Below are positions 9,358-17,810 of a stretch of DNA of 33,059 bases, in pieces. The stretch comes from Chitinophaga pinensis (GTDB taxonomy: Bacteria; Bacteroidota; Bacteroidia; UKL13-3). The notes under the pieces were generated by a model. The model was not told the origin of the DNA. It saw only the letters and a program-made list of their open reading frames with translations, and searched no databases. The stretch spans positions 1-33,059 of the forward strand of contig CAMCEM010000017.1 of assembly GCA_945873755.1 (NCBI GenBank), given 5' to 3'. The position numbers and the translations under genes are program-made. Within the stretch, counting starts at the first letter, position 1. Each line of letters begins with the position of its first letter.

Positions 9358-9387
9358 ATAAAAAAAGCAGAGCTATAACTCTGCTTT
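9358..9387 (-). terminator. Hairpin terminator after ssb, in the queA leader
   Basis: On the minus strand, AAAGCAGAG (9387-9379) pairs with CTCTGCTTT (9372-9364) around a 6-base loop, and the 3' arm runs into a T-rich tract toward 9358. It lies between ssb (stop at 9409) and the queA start at 9349, so it should end most mutY-ssb transcripts. Confidence 0.75.
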
Positions 9388-9408
9388 ATGAATAATATAT
9401 TTAGTATT

Positions 9409-9828
9409 TTAAAAAGGTAAATCGTCATTCATTACATCACTAGGAGTAGGATTTGAATTTGTAGTTGTAGGAGGAACAGTTGGCGAAGAATCGTTTGGGT
9501 TTTTACCACCTAATAAAGTAAAGTTTTGAACCCTTACTTTAATTCTTGTTTTTTCAACACCTTCTTTATCTTTCCAAGTTTCAGTTTTTAATTTCCCTTC
9601 AACATAAACTTGATTTCCTTTTTTTAAATACTTTTCGGCTACTTTAGCTTGGTTATCCCACATTTCAATATTGAACCATTCAGTTTCTGATCTTCGTTCA
9701 CCGTTTTTATCTGTAATGGTTTCATTTGTTGCCAACGAAAATGTAGCCACTACTTTTTGGTTGTCTAGGTATTTTAATTCAGGATCTCGGCCTAAATTTC
9801 CAATTAAAATAATTTTGTTGTACGACAT
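9409..9828 (-). CDS. ssb: Single-stranded DNA-binding protein
   Basis: SSB coats single-stranded DNA during replication, recombination and repair. The 139-residue protein has the OB-fold start MSYNKIILIGNLGRDPELKY, the WFNIEMWDNQAKVAEKYLKKG core and VYVEGKLKTETWKDKEG, a short disordered Asn/Pro/Thr-rich linker from about residue 112, and the acidic tip MNDDLPF that recruits partner proteins in this family. It starts 17 bp after mutY on the same strand, so the two are probably co-transcribed; in many Bacteroidota mutY and ssb are neighbours. A hairpin follows the gene. Confidence 0.96.
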   Translation of the reverse strand: MSYNKIILIGNLGRDPELKYLDNQKVVATFSLATNETITDKNGERRSETEWFNIEMWDNQAKVAEKYLKKGNQVYVEGKLKTETWKDKEGVEKTRIKVRVQNFTLLGGKNPNDSSPTVPPTTTNSNPTPSDVMNDDLPF

Positions 9829-9845
9829 AATTGTAAGGGTTTAAA

Positions 9846-10904
9846 TTAAAATATTTGATGTTGCAATTTATCATTTGTAATCAATTTTTCAAGCAATCGA
9901 GGAACAGCATATTTTTTTATTTCACTTATTGGCACTTCAATATAGTTTGCAGCTAATTTAGGTTTTAAACTGCAAGTAATTTTCCAAAATGAAGCATTTA
10001 AAGTTTGGTGAGTTAAAATATGTTTGTATTTAGTAATAAATTTAATGTTTAATTTAGCTTTTTTATCAAAAATTTTTTTTTCTATTAAATAATTGAAAAC
10101 CTCGTTTTCGTTTTCAAACAAAATGTTTTCAAGTAATGGAAATTCAAAAAGTCCTTCCCATATATCGTTTGGCCCTCGCTGAGTGATATAAGTTGTATTA
10201 TTATATTCAAATATAAAATAATTGAATAACCTAGTTTTATTTTTTACTTTTTTTATTTTAATGGGTAAATTTTTTTGTTCATTATTTTCAAAAGCAAAGC
10301 AATTGTTTTGTAAAGGACAATTATAACAATCTGGATTAAGTGGTTTACAAATTAAAGCACCTAATTCCATCATTGCTTGGTTATGAATTGCAGCATTGTT
10401 TTCTAATAAAAAGTCTTGTGCAATTTTCGAAAACTCGTTTTTACCTGAATTAGAATTTGTATCGGTATAAGTTCCCGTTAACCTGGCTAATACCCTAAAT
10501 ACATTGCCATCAACCACAGCTTTTTTTTCATTGTTCGAAAATGATGCAATGGCAGCTGCAGTATAAGGGCCAATTCCTTTTAATATAATTAATTCGGAGT
10601 ATGAATTTGGGAAAACACCATTTAAATTATCTCTAATAAATTGTGCAGTATAATGCATGTTTCTTGCTCTGCTGTAATATCCTAATCCTTGCCATAGTTT
10701 TAAAATATCGTTTAAATTAGCATTGGCAAACTCATTTATATTATTAAAGTTTTGAGTAAATTTAATATAATAAGGTAAACCCTGCTCTACTCTTGTTTGT
10801 TGTAATATTATTTCGCTCAGCCAAATTTTAAAAGGATCTTTGGTATTTCGCCAAGGCAAATCTCTTTTATTAATATTATACCAATTGTACAGGCTTTTAT
10901 GCAT
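9846..10904 (-). CDS. mutY: A/G-specific adenine glycosylase
   Basis: MutY removes adenine mispaired with 8-oxoguanine in base-excision repair. The 352-residue protein shows the full catalytic domain: LSEIILQQTRVE with the catalytic Glu at residue 31, a helix-hairpin-helix around LKGIGPYTAAAIASF (108-122), the catalytic Asp in VDGNV (132), and the Fe-S loop C186-x6-C193-x2-C196-x5-C202. The C-terminal half (from about residue 215) is the NUDIX-like 8-oxoG recognition domain, with ITQRGPNDIWEGLFEFPL and a HILTHQTLNASFW segment. It is the first gene of the mutY-ssb unit and is divergent from the HU gene at 11170. Confidence 0.96.
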   Translation of the reverse strand: MHKSLYNWYNINKRDLPWRNTKDPFKIWLSEIILQQTRVEQGLPYYIKFTQNFNNINEFANANLNDILKLWQGLGYYSRARNMHYTAQFIRDNLNGVFPNSYSELIILKGIGPYTAAAIASFSNNEKKAVVDGNVFRVLARLTGTYTDTNSNSGKNEFSKIAQDFLLENNAAIHNQAMMELGALICKPLNPDCYNCPLQNNCFAFENNEQKNLPIKIKKVKNKTRLFNYFIFEYNNTTYITQRGPNDIWEGLFEFPLLENILFENENEVFNYLIEKKIFDKKAKLNIKFITKYKHILTHQTLNASFWKITCSLKPKLAANYIEVPISEIKKYAVPRLLEKLITNDKLQHQIF

Positions 10905-11103
10905 TTATTTTTGTTATTTATTTTTAAGAAAAAACGACTACAAAATAACCATAAATTTTAGTTACATGATTAATAATTGTTAAAGGTTAAATAAAAAACA
11001 TTAAATTCGCTTTTGTAATAATATAGTATTCAGTAAAATAGAGCATAAAACAAGTAAATAAAAAAAAAATAATTTTTTTTCAATAAATTAAATATCAATT
11101 TTA

Positions 11104-11111
11104 TACATTTG
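11104..11111 (+). promoter_or_regulatory. Bacteroidota -7 element upstream of HU
   Basis: TACATTTG is an exact TAnnTTTG match 58 bp before the HU start codon at 11170. No clear TTG lies about 19 bp upstream; that segment is a run of T and A. It is therefore a -7 element only, in the mutY-HU divergent intergenic region. Confidence 0.55.
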
Positions 11112-11169
11112 CAACCCTTGTTTAATTAAGTAAACTTATAAAATTCATTAAATCAATAGTATAAATAAC

Positions 11170-11511
11170 ATGACAAAAGCAGAAATTATCACAGAGATTT
11201 CAACAAAAACGGGAATTGACAAATTGCAAGTACAAGAGTCAGTAGAATCATTTTTTAAAGTAGTACGTAACAACATGATAGAAGGTAAAAACGTGTATTT
11301 CCGCGGTTTTGGCTCTTTTATATTAAAAAAGCGTGCTAAGAAAATTGCTCGTAATATTTCTAAAAATACTGCAATGGTAATTGACGAGCATTATATCCCT
11401 GCTTTCAAACCTGCTAAAAGTTTTACCGATAAAATAAAGAAAAGCGAAGCTGTTAAAGTAAACGCAGTAAAGCGTGAAAGAGAAGCTAAGTTAGCAATGA
11501 AAGAAGACTAA
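11170..11511 (+). CDS. HU/IHF-family DNA-binding protein with basic tail
   Basis: A nucleoid-associated DNA-bending protein. Residues 1-90 have the HU fold: MTKAEIITEISTKTGI (helix 1), a second helix to about residue 40, the GKNVYFRGFGSF strand motif and the DNA-gripping arm around AKKIARNISKNTAMVIDEHYIPAF. In the arm the usual R-N-P motif is replaced by RNISKNTA. The C-terminal extension of about 20 residues, lysine- and arginine-rich (VKREREAKLAMKED), is absent from the second HU of this window (29937). It starts a likely operon with the TPR gene (12-bp gap), a 29-codon gene and possibly rng. It differs enough from 29937 to be a functionally separate paralogue. Confidence 0.92.
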   Translation: MTKAEIITEISTKTGIDKLQVQESVESFFKVVRNNMIEGKNVYFRGFGSFILKKRAKKIARNISKNTAMVIDEHYIPAFKPAKSFTDKIKKSEAVKVNAVKREREAKLAMKED

Positions 11512-11523
11512 ATTTAATTAAAA

Positions 11524-12369
11524 ATGCAAACCAAAAAATCGTATTTAGTTATTATTATTTCGCTAATTGTATTAGCGTCAGGGCTTGCATATTTAAACTT
11601 TAGTTCTCCTGGTAATGAATTACCAATTGAAATAAGCGATTCCACAACTGTAATTTCAAAACCTTTCGATTACGATGAATATTACATAGCCGTAAGAGAT
11701 ACAATAGCACCTGAGTTTAAAGGTAAAATTGATAGTTTAGAAAGATTAATTAAAGTTGATACTGGAAATTACCAAGCTAATATTTTCTTGGTTAGGTTAT
11801 ATGAACAAGCAGGTTTAGGTTTAATAGCCGCACATTATGCAACAGATATTGCCACAAAATTAAATGATGAACGTTCATGGTTTAATTCAGGCTTTAAGTT
11901 TTATGATTTTGCAGCAAATACTTCTGATACAAGCGCTCAGCTTTACGCATCTAAAAAAGCCATTGCATCATTTGAAAAAGTTATTGCAATAAATGACCTT
12001 AATTTAGAAGCTAAAAATGCTATGGCTATATGCTATGTTCAAAACGACTTAGATGTAATGGCTGGTGTTCAACTTTTAAAAGATGTAATTAAACGCGATT
12101 CTAATAATGTGCAAGCTAATTACACGTTGGGCATGCTAAGCAGAAGAAGTGGACAATGGGAAAAAGCTAAAATACGCTTTGAAAAATTGGCTCAGCTAGA
12201 TCCTTTAAATAGTGAAGCATATTTTTACTTGGGTGAAGCTTACAGTAGTTTAAACATGAAAAAAGAAGCAATAATTGCTTACGAAACATGTATGAATTTG
12301 ATTCCTAACGAAGAGTCAAAAAATGAAATAAAAAAATTAATAGAAAATCTTAAACAAACAAATAAATAA
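11524..12369 (+). CDS. Membrane-anchored tetratricopeptide-repeat protein
   Basis: A 281-residue protein with one N-terminal membrane segment (about residues 5-25, YLVIIISLIVLASGLAYLNF) and no clear cleavage site, so it is probably anchored with its body in the periplasm. From about residue 70 to the end it is TPR-like; the clearest repeats are NVQANYTLGMLSRRSGQWEK and SEAYFYLGEAYSSLNMKKEA, with the usual small-aromatic pattern. It sits between HU and the tiny basic gene at 12371 and upstream of rng, a neighbourhood seen in other Bacteroidota; its partner is unknown. Confidence 0.88.
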   Translation: MQTKKSYLVIIISLIVLASGLAYLNFSSPGNELPIEISDSTTVISKPFDYDEYYIAVRDTIAPEFKGKIDSLERLIKVDTGNYQANIFLVRLYEQAGLGLIAAHYATDIATKLNDERSWFNSGFKFYDFAANTSDTSAQLYASKKAIASFEKVIAINDLNLEAKNAMAICYVQNDLDVMAGVQLLKDVIKRDSNNVQANYTLGMLSRRSGQWEKAKIRFEKLAQLDPLNSEAYFYLGEAYSSLNMKKEAIIAYETCMNLIPNEESKNEIKKLIENLKQTNK

Positions 12370-12370
12370 T

Positions 12371-12460
12371 ATGCCAAGCGGTAAAAAAAGAAAAAGACAT
12401 AAGATTGCAACGCACAAACGTAAAAAACGTCTAAGAAAAAATAGACATAAGAAAAAATAA
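12371..12460 (+). CDS. 29-residue basic protein, AURKAIP1/COX24 (mS38/bS22-like)
   Basis: A very small gene that length cut-offs normally miss. It begins at an ATG one base after the TPR stop codon and encodes a 29-residue protein starting MPSGKKRKRHKIATHKRKK and ending RKNRHKKK. Of its residues 18 are Lys or Arg. The KxRRHKM-x-x-HKxKKRxRKxR pattern is that of the AURKAIP1/COX24 domain, found at the C-terminus of mitochondrial small-subunit protein mS38 and in short bacterial ribosomal proteins of the bS22 type. I infer a small ribosome-associated protein. Tight coupling to the TPR gene suggests co-translation; a hairpin terminator follows at 12532. Confidence 0.85.
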   Translation: MPSGKKRKRHKIATHKRKKRLRKNRHKKK

Positions 12461-12531
12461 TTGATTTTATTTTTTTGTAATCTTAATGGCCAACCGCTTT
12501 CGGGTAAACCGGTTAATGGCTTCAAACTATT

Positions 12532-12577
12532 AAAACTTAATCAAATGTGTATTTTTACCTTTGATTAAGTTTTATTG
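12532..12577 (+). terminator. Terminator of the HU-TPR-micro-gene unit
   Basis: A perfect 14-bp stem: AAAACTTAATCAAA (12532-12545) pairs with TTTGATTAAGTTTT (12560-12573) around a 14-base loop, ending in T residues. It separates the micro-gene from rng, so rng may have its own promoter between 12578 and 12700. A weaker hairpin (GCCAACCG with CCGGTTAATGGC) lies just upstream at about 12488-12520. Confidence 0.75.
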
Positions 12578-12700
12578 TTTTAAATAGTAAGTTTAACTTT
12601 ATTATTTATTAAACAAATCTTCCCAATCAATTACCAACTAACTATCGAAAAAATCTCAACCTAAGTAATTGAATTTATTAAAAAGGGAACAAATTAAAAA

Positions 12701-14254
12701 GTGAGTAACGAAATAATAATAAACGCAGACCAAACAGGCAATGTTCATATTGCCTTAATGCGTGATAAGAAATTAATAGAACTTCACCACGAAAAAGCAG
12801 ACAATGCTTACTTGGTAGGTGATATATATTTTGGAACAGTAAATAAAATAATGACTGGGTTAAACTCAGCATTTATTGATGTAGGGCACGAAAAAGATGC
12901 TTTTTTACATTACCATGATTTAGGACCACAAATTCAGTCGCTTCAAAAATGGATTAAGCTTGTAAGAAATGGCAAGCAAACATCTGGTATTGAAAACGAT
13001 GTAATGGAACCTGATATAGAAAAGCATGGTAAAATTGGTACTTTACTTAACAGATTTCAGCAAGTTGTTGTTCAAGTAGTAAAAGAACCAATATCAAATA
13101 AAGGTCCTCGTTTATCGAGCGAGTTAAGTTTACCTGGACGATTTATTGTATTGATACCTTTCGATAACAATATTTCTATTTCCAAAAAAATTGTAAAGCA
13201 CGATGAACGCAATAGACTTAAAAAGCTGATGCAAACCATTAAGCAACCTAACTTTGGTGTAATTATAAGAACCAATGCAGAGGGTGTAAGTGTTGAAGAA
13301 TTACAGAAAGATTTAGAGGAGTTAATGGCTAAATGGGAAGTGGTTTTTGTACAATTAAAAAATGCAAGCCCTCCACAAAAACTTTTAGGTGAAAGTGAAA
13401 GAACTTTGACTTTAATAAGAGATTTAGTAAATGAAGATTTTACAGGAATTCATGTTAATGATAGCTATTTATATGGTGAAATTAAAAACTATATTAAATC
13501 TAAAAGTCCTCAATTAGAAAAAATTGTAAAACACTATACAGGCAAAAACTCCATTTTCGATCATTTTGATGTAGAAAAACAAATTAAAGCAAGCTTTGGA
13601 AAAGAAGCTAATTTTATGGGTGGCTGCTACTTAATTATAGAGCATACTGAAGCTATGCACGTAATAGATGTTAATAGTGGAAACACAAGTGCGCGCAATG
13701 AAGCCCAAGAAGACAATGCTTTAAGAATAAACTTGGAAGCGGCTACCGAAGTTGCTCGCCAATTAAGGTTGCGAGATTTAGGTGGGATAGTTGTTGTTGA
13801 TTTTATTGACCAAAGAACTGCGGGTAACCGAAAATTGGTTTACGAAAAGCTGAAAGAGGAAATGAGAAGCGATAGAGCAAAACATAAAATTTTGCCTATG
13901 AGTCCTTTTGGTTTGGTTGAAATTACTCGACAACGTGTTAGACCTGAAATGAATGTAGTGACCACTGAAAAATGCCCAACTTGTAATGGAACAGGCGAAA
14001 TTCAAAACAGTGTAGTATTATTGGATGAAATAGAAAATCAAGTGAAATATTTGATTGAAAATGTACGTCATAAAGGATTTAGCTTGGAGTTAAATCCATA
14101 CTTAGCTGCCTATTTTATTCATGGTGGTTTAAAATCGCCACGGATGAAATGGTTCATTAAATATAAACGTTGGATAAAAATAAACAAAGTAAATACCCTT
14201 TCTATGGTTGATTACCGATTTATTGATAAAGACGGTGAAGCAGTAGTATTTTAA
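12701..14254 (+). CDS. rng: Ribonuclease E/G family endoribonuclease
   Basis: RNase G/E cleaves single-stranded RNA in rRNA maturation and mRNA decay. The 517-residue length fits RNase G rather than long RNase E. It starts at GTG (MSNEIIINADQTGNVHIALM). An S1-like RNA-binding domain spans about residues 38-125 (VGDIYFGTVNKIMTGLNSAF). The metal-site region is seen in MHVIDVNSGN (Asp near 323) and VVVDFID (Asp near 366), and the zinc-link CPTC is near residue 425 within EKCPTCNGTGEI. No long disordered C-terminal scaffold is present. It lies downstream of the HU-TPR-micro-gene unit, from which a hairpin separates it, and has its own terminator at 14324. Confidence 0.95.
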   Translation: MSNEIIINADQTGNVHIALMRDKKLIELHHEKADNAYLVGDIYFGTVNKIMTGLNSAFIDVGHEKDAFLHYHDLGPQIQSLQKWIKLVRNGKQTSGIENDVMEPDIEKHGKIGTLLNRFQQVVVQVVKEPISNKGPRLSSELSLPGRFIVLIPFDNNISISKKIVKHDERNRLKKLMQTIKQPNFGVIIRTNAEGVSVEELQKDLEELMAKWEVVFVQLKNASPPQKLLGESERTLTLIRDLVNEDFTGIHVNDSYLYGEIKNYIKSKSPQLEKIVKHYTGKNSIFDHFDVEKQIKASFGKEANFMGGCYLIIEHTEAMHVIDVNSGNTSARNEAQEDNALRINLEAATEVARQLRLRDLGGIVVVDFIDQRTAGNRKLVYEKLKEEMRSDRAKHKILPMSPFGLVEITRQRVRPEMNVVTTEKCPTCNGTGEIQNSVVLLDEIENQVKYLIENVRHKGFSLELNPYLAAYFIHGGLKSPRMKWFIKYKRWIKINKVNTLSMVDYRFIDKDGEAVVF

Positions 14255-14261
14255 ATATTTG

Positions 14262-14295
14262 ATTGTTGGTGTCGCTCCGCTTAAACACCAACAAT
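14262..14295. repeat. Palindromic hairpin after rng
   Basis: ATTGTTGGTGT (14262-14272) is inverted as ACACCAACAAT (14285-14295) around a 12-base loop with CGCTCCGC. There is no T-tract, so it is not a classical terminator. A related CCGCC/GTTGGTGG palindrome occurs at 19978-20000, suggesting a dispersed REP-like hairpin or an mRNA 3'-end protector. Confidence 0.55.
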
Positions 14296-14323
14296 GGCAT
14301 CAATAATTTGAAATTAAAAATAT

Positions 14324-14358
14324 AAAATCCGTAAAGTTCAGGCTTTACGGATTTTTTT
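14324..14358 (+). terminator. Terminator of rng
   Basis: AAAATCCGTAAAG (14324-14336) pairs perfectly with CTTTACGGATTTT (14343-14355) around a 6-base loop and is followed by a run of T. It lies 69 bp after the rng stop codon. Confidence 0.88.
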
Positions 14359-14603
14359 TGTTGATGTTATTAATTTTAGTGTTAATTTTTTTCAAAAAAA
14401 ACGTTTTAAAATGAAGTGTAATGCTATGAGTCCTTGTTAAAAAACAAATCTTGAACCAAATAGGCACATAGTAAACATAGCCTTTAAACTATGTAATCTA
14501 TGTATCTATGTGGTTTTTTTCTCTTAAAATTAGTTGTTTGCATAAATAGTCATTGTTAGTGTAGCTAAGAACCTACTTTGTTCTCGACTAAGTTCGAACT
14601 GAC
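14359..14603. other. Intergenic region between rng and the helicase-nuclease gene
   Basis: No gene is seen. The segment has repeated CATAG/CTATG motifs: CACATAG 14465-14471 pairs with CTATGTG 14506-14512, and CATAG 14476-14480 with CTATG 14489-14493. This folded segment ends in a T-run in the plus direction. Bases 14393-14418 resemble 7656-7680, so it also contains part of a dispersed repeat. No clear terminator for the converging minus-strand gene is visible. Confidence 0.5.
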
Positions 14604-17600
14604 TTATTCTTCCTCCTCTCCAACTTTTTCCATTTCAATTTTAAAATCGGCGCTGGCATAATAGTTTTTGGTAAACTCACACCAATGGCAATCGGCTTTG
14701 CCACAACCATTGCTAAATTCTTTGGCTTTTATTTTAGCATAAGCAAAATCTATTTGTCCTAAAACTGTTTCAATATCTAATGGCGAAATTGGCACTTTTA
14801 CTTTATTGAAATTATTGGTTTTTTTATCGGGTTCTACAAAGTCAAACTCGCAAGTACGCATTTCCCAATTTTGTGTTTTTGGGTCTTTATCGTAATCCAT
14901 CAATATTTTATAAAATACAGCTTGTCGCCAATAATCACCGCCAAATTTATCTTCAAATTTTGGTTCTTTATTTTCTGCTTCGTCCTTTATTACATTTTCA
15001 GGATTTGGTGATTTAAACTTTTCTCTAGCATTGTCAATATTGCCTGTTTTGTAATCAACTACATTTACAACATTCCCTGCAAATTCTAATTTATCTAACT
15101 TTCCATTTAATGGAACATTTTTTACCACTACATTTTTTAAACTACGTTCTACACTGGTAATTTTATTCCATTCATTGATGTATTTAGTATAATATTTTGG
15201 CAAAAACAGATTGCCATATTCCATGCGAAGTTTAAATTCCTGCGGAGTGAAATTTTGTTCATTTCTGCGCATAAACCATGCAAAATCCTTTAACATTTCT
15301 TCAGCAGTAGCAAAGGTTTTCTCGTCATTGCTGTTCATATTTCGAAACAATTTTTCTAATGCATAATGAACAGCGCTACCAAAAGTCATGCTGGCACTTA
15401 AAGGCGCAGGTACTTTTATTAAACTATTAAAGTAAAACGCAGTAGGGCATTTTAAATACGAACTTAAATGCGTTACACTCAACGTATATTTTTCCAATAA
15501 TTCATTTACAAAATCATTGTTAAATAACTGGTCGGCAGCTTGGTGTTTTTGACTTTGCCAAACTATTAATTCAAAGTTTGTTAAATCATTATCATTAACA
15601 GCGTATTCGCTAGATTTTATTCCTGCAAACTCTTCTAGTTCGGCTAAAAACTGACTTTTTTCTAGCTCTTTGCTATTGTTATCGTGTGTTAAATAACTTA
15701 AGTTCAATTGTTTTTTAGCACGTGTCATTCCTACATAAAACAACCTGCGTTTTTCCTCTAAATCATTTTCCTTATTGATTTCAAATAAAGTATCAGGCAA
15801 TGAATAACTGCTGTGTTTACGTGCTTTTTCCCACACATTGGCATTAATACCAATGATAAAAACATGCTCAAATTCTAATCCTTTTGATGAATGTGTAGTA
15901 ATAAAATTTACACCATCCAAATTATAAATCAAGCGCTGTGATGGCAATTGAATTTTTTCTTTTTCCATGGTGTCAATCGTATTTACCAAATGCTTTAAAG
16001 CAGTTTTGGTATTGCGCACGCATTCACTTTTTACAAAATCGAAAAAAGTATGAAGCAACTGCATATTATAAGTCCGCTCATCACTTTGCAAAGCTTCAAA
16101 AAGCAAACCGCTATCGTTTATTATTTCTTTAATTAAATGCTGTAAAGTTAAATTTGCAGCATTACTTATCCATTTTTCAATCAGTGTAGAAGCATTTACA
16201 AAAAGCTCATTTACTTTTTTATCTTCAATAAAAATGCTTGGTTTAGGGTCAATAAAGTTTTGTTTTAAACCTTGTCGCCAACCAGTTTTTTCCCAAACCA
16301 CATCTTTTTGATTATTCAAATCGTTCATTTTATTAGCAAACCTTGCTAATTCAATGGTTGGTAAACGAAAGAAGTTATAATGCAAAATCTCGAACAACAA
16401 ATATTCGCCACTGTGCGCTTTTGTTAGTTCATGATTGATATAACGTAAAATAGTAACCAATTTTTTGATCAACATTTCATCAAAAGCATTGGCTCTTTTT
16501 CGGGTGTTAATTTGAATATTGTGGTGCTGTAACCAAGCAATTAAATCTTCGGCTTGCTTGTGGTTATGGAACAACACAGCAATTTCATTTAAAGGAACAC
16601 CTTGCTCTTTTAAAGCCAATATTTGCATGGCAATATGCGTACTTTGATGTGTTTCGTTTTGATATGCAAATATGTTTGGTTGTGATGTTAAAGATGCAAA
16701 TTTCTCATTGCTTGCCAGTAATGTTTTATCAGGATTTATCCTTGTTCCATTCTGACTAATTAACGCTTTGCTTGCATCTAAAATTACTTGACTACTCCGG
16801 TAATTTTGCACCAACGAAATGGTTTTTAAATCTTGCGCAGCATATTTATTAATGTAAAAATTGATGTTCTCTACGTTTGCACCTTGAAACCTATAAATAG
16901 ATTGATCATCATCGCCAACGGCAAATACATTGGGTTTTTCGTTGTTCTTTAATAGTTGAAACAACAAATCATTTTGCGCACCACTGGTATCTTGGTATTC
17001 ATCTACCAAAAAGTACAAATACTTTTCTTGGTATTGCGCTAGCATTTCTGGTTTTTGGGTAAATGCTTCAATCACCCATAAAATCATATCAGCAAAATCG
17101 TAACGATTGGTGTGTTTTAACTTGGCTTGATAGGTTTCAAAAGTGGCAGAAGCAGCTCGTAAAACTTGCATTTTCTGAACTTCTTTATCGTAAGCGGCTT
17201 GCTTTAAATCGCCTGCGTTAAACTCTTTGTATTTGCGCTTGTACACAAACTCATCGCGGGTTTTGATGTCTTCTAAATAAGTATCTATTTTGCTACTAAT
17301 TAAAGCTGCGCTCCAGTTTTCGCGCTTCATGGCTTGATACAAATTCAACAGTCTATTTGTTTCATAATAGATATCGCCTGTATAACGTTTCAGCGGATTT
17401 TCAGCGTCAAACTTTTCAATGATTTCATGCACCAAATTTATTTGTTCTAACTCACTAATGGCATCCAAACTTCTTATTCCAAAATAGTCTAAGTTTTCTT
17501 GAATAACGGCATTGCTAAAAGCATGAAAAGTAAAAATATCAATTCTATACGCATCAGTTCCAATAATATCAATGAGGCGTTTGCGCATGGCAATGGTTCC

Positions 17601-17810
17601 TGCATCGGTATAAGTTAAACACAAAATACTTTCGGCTGTGGTGTCGGTTTGGGTTAAAATATTGGCAATTCTACTTGCTAATATTTGTGTTTTTCCTGTT
17701 CCAGGACCTGCTATCACCAGCATAGGACCATCAATTTGTTCTACAGCATTGCGTTGCTCTGCATTCAATTGATTTAATAAATCGGTAAAAGGGATTTTAG
17801 TTTGTGCCAT
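14604..17810 (-). CDS. UvrD/PcrA-family helicase fused to Fe-S PD-(D/E)XK nuclease
   Basis: A DNA helicase-nuclease of about 1068 residues, probably acting in double-strand-break or replication repair. The superfamily 1A helicase motifs are all visible: GPGTGKT near residue 35-41, DEYQDT near 270, GDDDQSIYRFQGAN near 300, THSSKGLEFEHVFI near 640 and FYVGMTRAKKQ near 688. A RecB-type nuclease domain follows from about 770, with the first cysteine in LSSYLKCPTAFYFN (near 785), GKLDKLEF and VVDYKTG (near 917), DYWRQAVFYK, and a terminal C-x4-C-x2-C (CGKADCHWC, near 1035). Four cysteines in this arrangement bind a 4Fe-4S cluster in AddB and Cas4 nucleases. The start is the ATG at 17810; a TTG two codons earlier is possible but not needed. 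It stands alone; no AddB partner is nearby. Confidence 0.93.
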   Translation of the reverse strand: MAQTKIPFTDLLNQLNAEQRNAVEQIDGPMLVIAGPGTGKTQILASRIANILTQTDTTAESILCLTYTDAGTIAMRKRLIDIIGTDAYRIDIFTFHAFSNAVIQENLDYFGIRSLDAISELEQINLVHEIIEKFDAENPLKRYTGDIYYETNRLLNLYQAMKRENWSAALISSKIDTYLEDIKTRDEFVYKRKYKEFNAGDLKQAAYDKEVQKMQVLRAASATFETYQAKLKHTNRYDFADMILWVIEAFTQKPEMLAQYQEKYLYFLVDEYQDTSGAQNDLLFQLLKNNEKPNVFAVGDDDQSIYRFQGANVENINFYINKYAAQDLKTISLVQNYRSSQVILDASKALISQNGTRINPDKTLLASNEKFASLTSQPNIFAYQNETHQSTHIAMQILALKEQGVPLNEIAVLFHNHKQAEDLIAWLQHHNIQINTRKRANAFDEMLIKKLVTILRYINHELTKAHSGEYLLFEILHYNFFRLPTIELARFANKMNDLNNQKDVVWEKTGWRQGLKQNFIDPKPSIFIEDKKVNELFVNASTLIEKWISNAANLTLQHLIKEIINDSGLLFEALQSDERTYNMQLLHTFFDFVKSECVRNTKTALKHLVNTIDTMEKEKIQLPSQRLIYNLDGVNFITTHSSKGLEFEHVFIIGINANVWEKARKHSSYSLPDTLFEINKENDLEEKRRLFYVGMTRAKKQLNLSYLTHDNNSKELEKSQFLAELEEFAGIKSSEYAVNDNDLTNFELIVWQSQKHQAADQLFNNDFVNELLEKYTLSVTHLSSYLKCPTAFYFNSLIKVPAPLSASMTFGSAVHYALEKLFRNMNSNDEKTFATAEEMLKDFAWFMRRNEQNFTPQEFKLRMEYGNLFLPKYYTKYINEWNKITSVERSLKNVVVKNVPLNGKLDKLEFAGNVVNVVDYKTGNIDNAREKFKSPNPENVIKDEAENKEPKFEDKFGGDYWRQAVFYKILMDYDKDPKTQNWEMRTCEFDFVEPDKKTNNFNKVKVPISPLDIETVLGQIDFAYAKIKAKEFSNGCGKADCHWCEFTKNYYASADFKIEMEKVGEEEE

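Noticed and set aside
9358-9390. preQ1 riboswitch upstream of queA
   Set aside because: The hairpin fits a simple intrinsic terminator with a T-tract. The C-rich loop and A-rich tail of the preQ1-I motif are absent, and queA consumes preQ1 rather than making it.
12337-12525. Minus-strand frame opposite the 29-codon gene
   Set aside because: It is the antisense of the Lys/Arg-rich micro-gene (hence Phe/Leu-rich) and contains no conserved pattern.
14570-14603. tRNA-like GTTCGAA sequence
   Set aside because: Only a T-loop-like word is present; no acceptor stem, anticodon arm or CCA-compatible 3' end can be formed around it.
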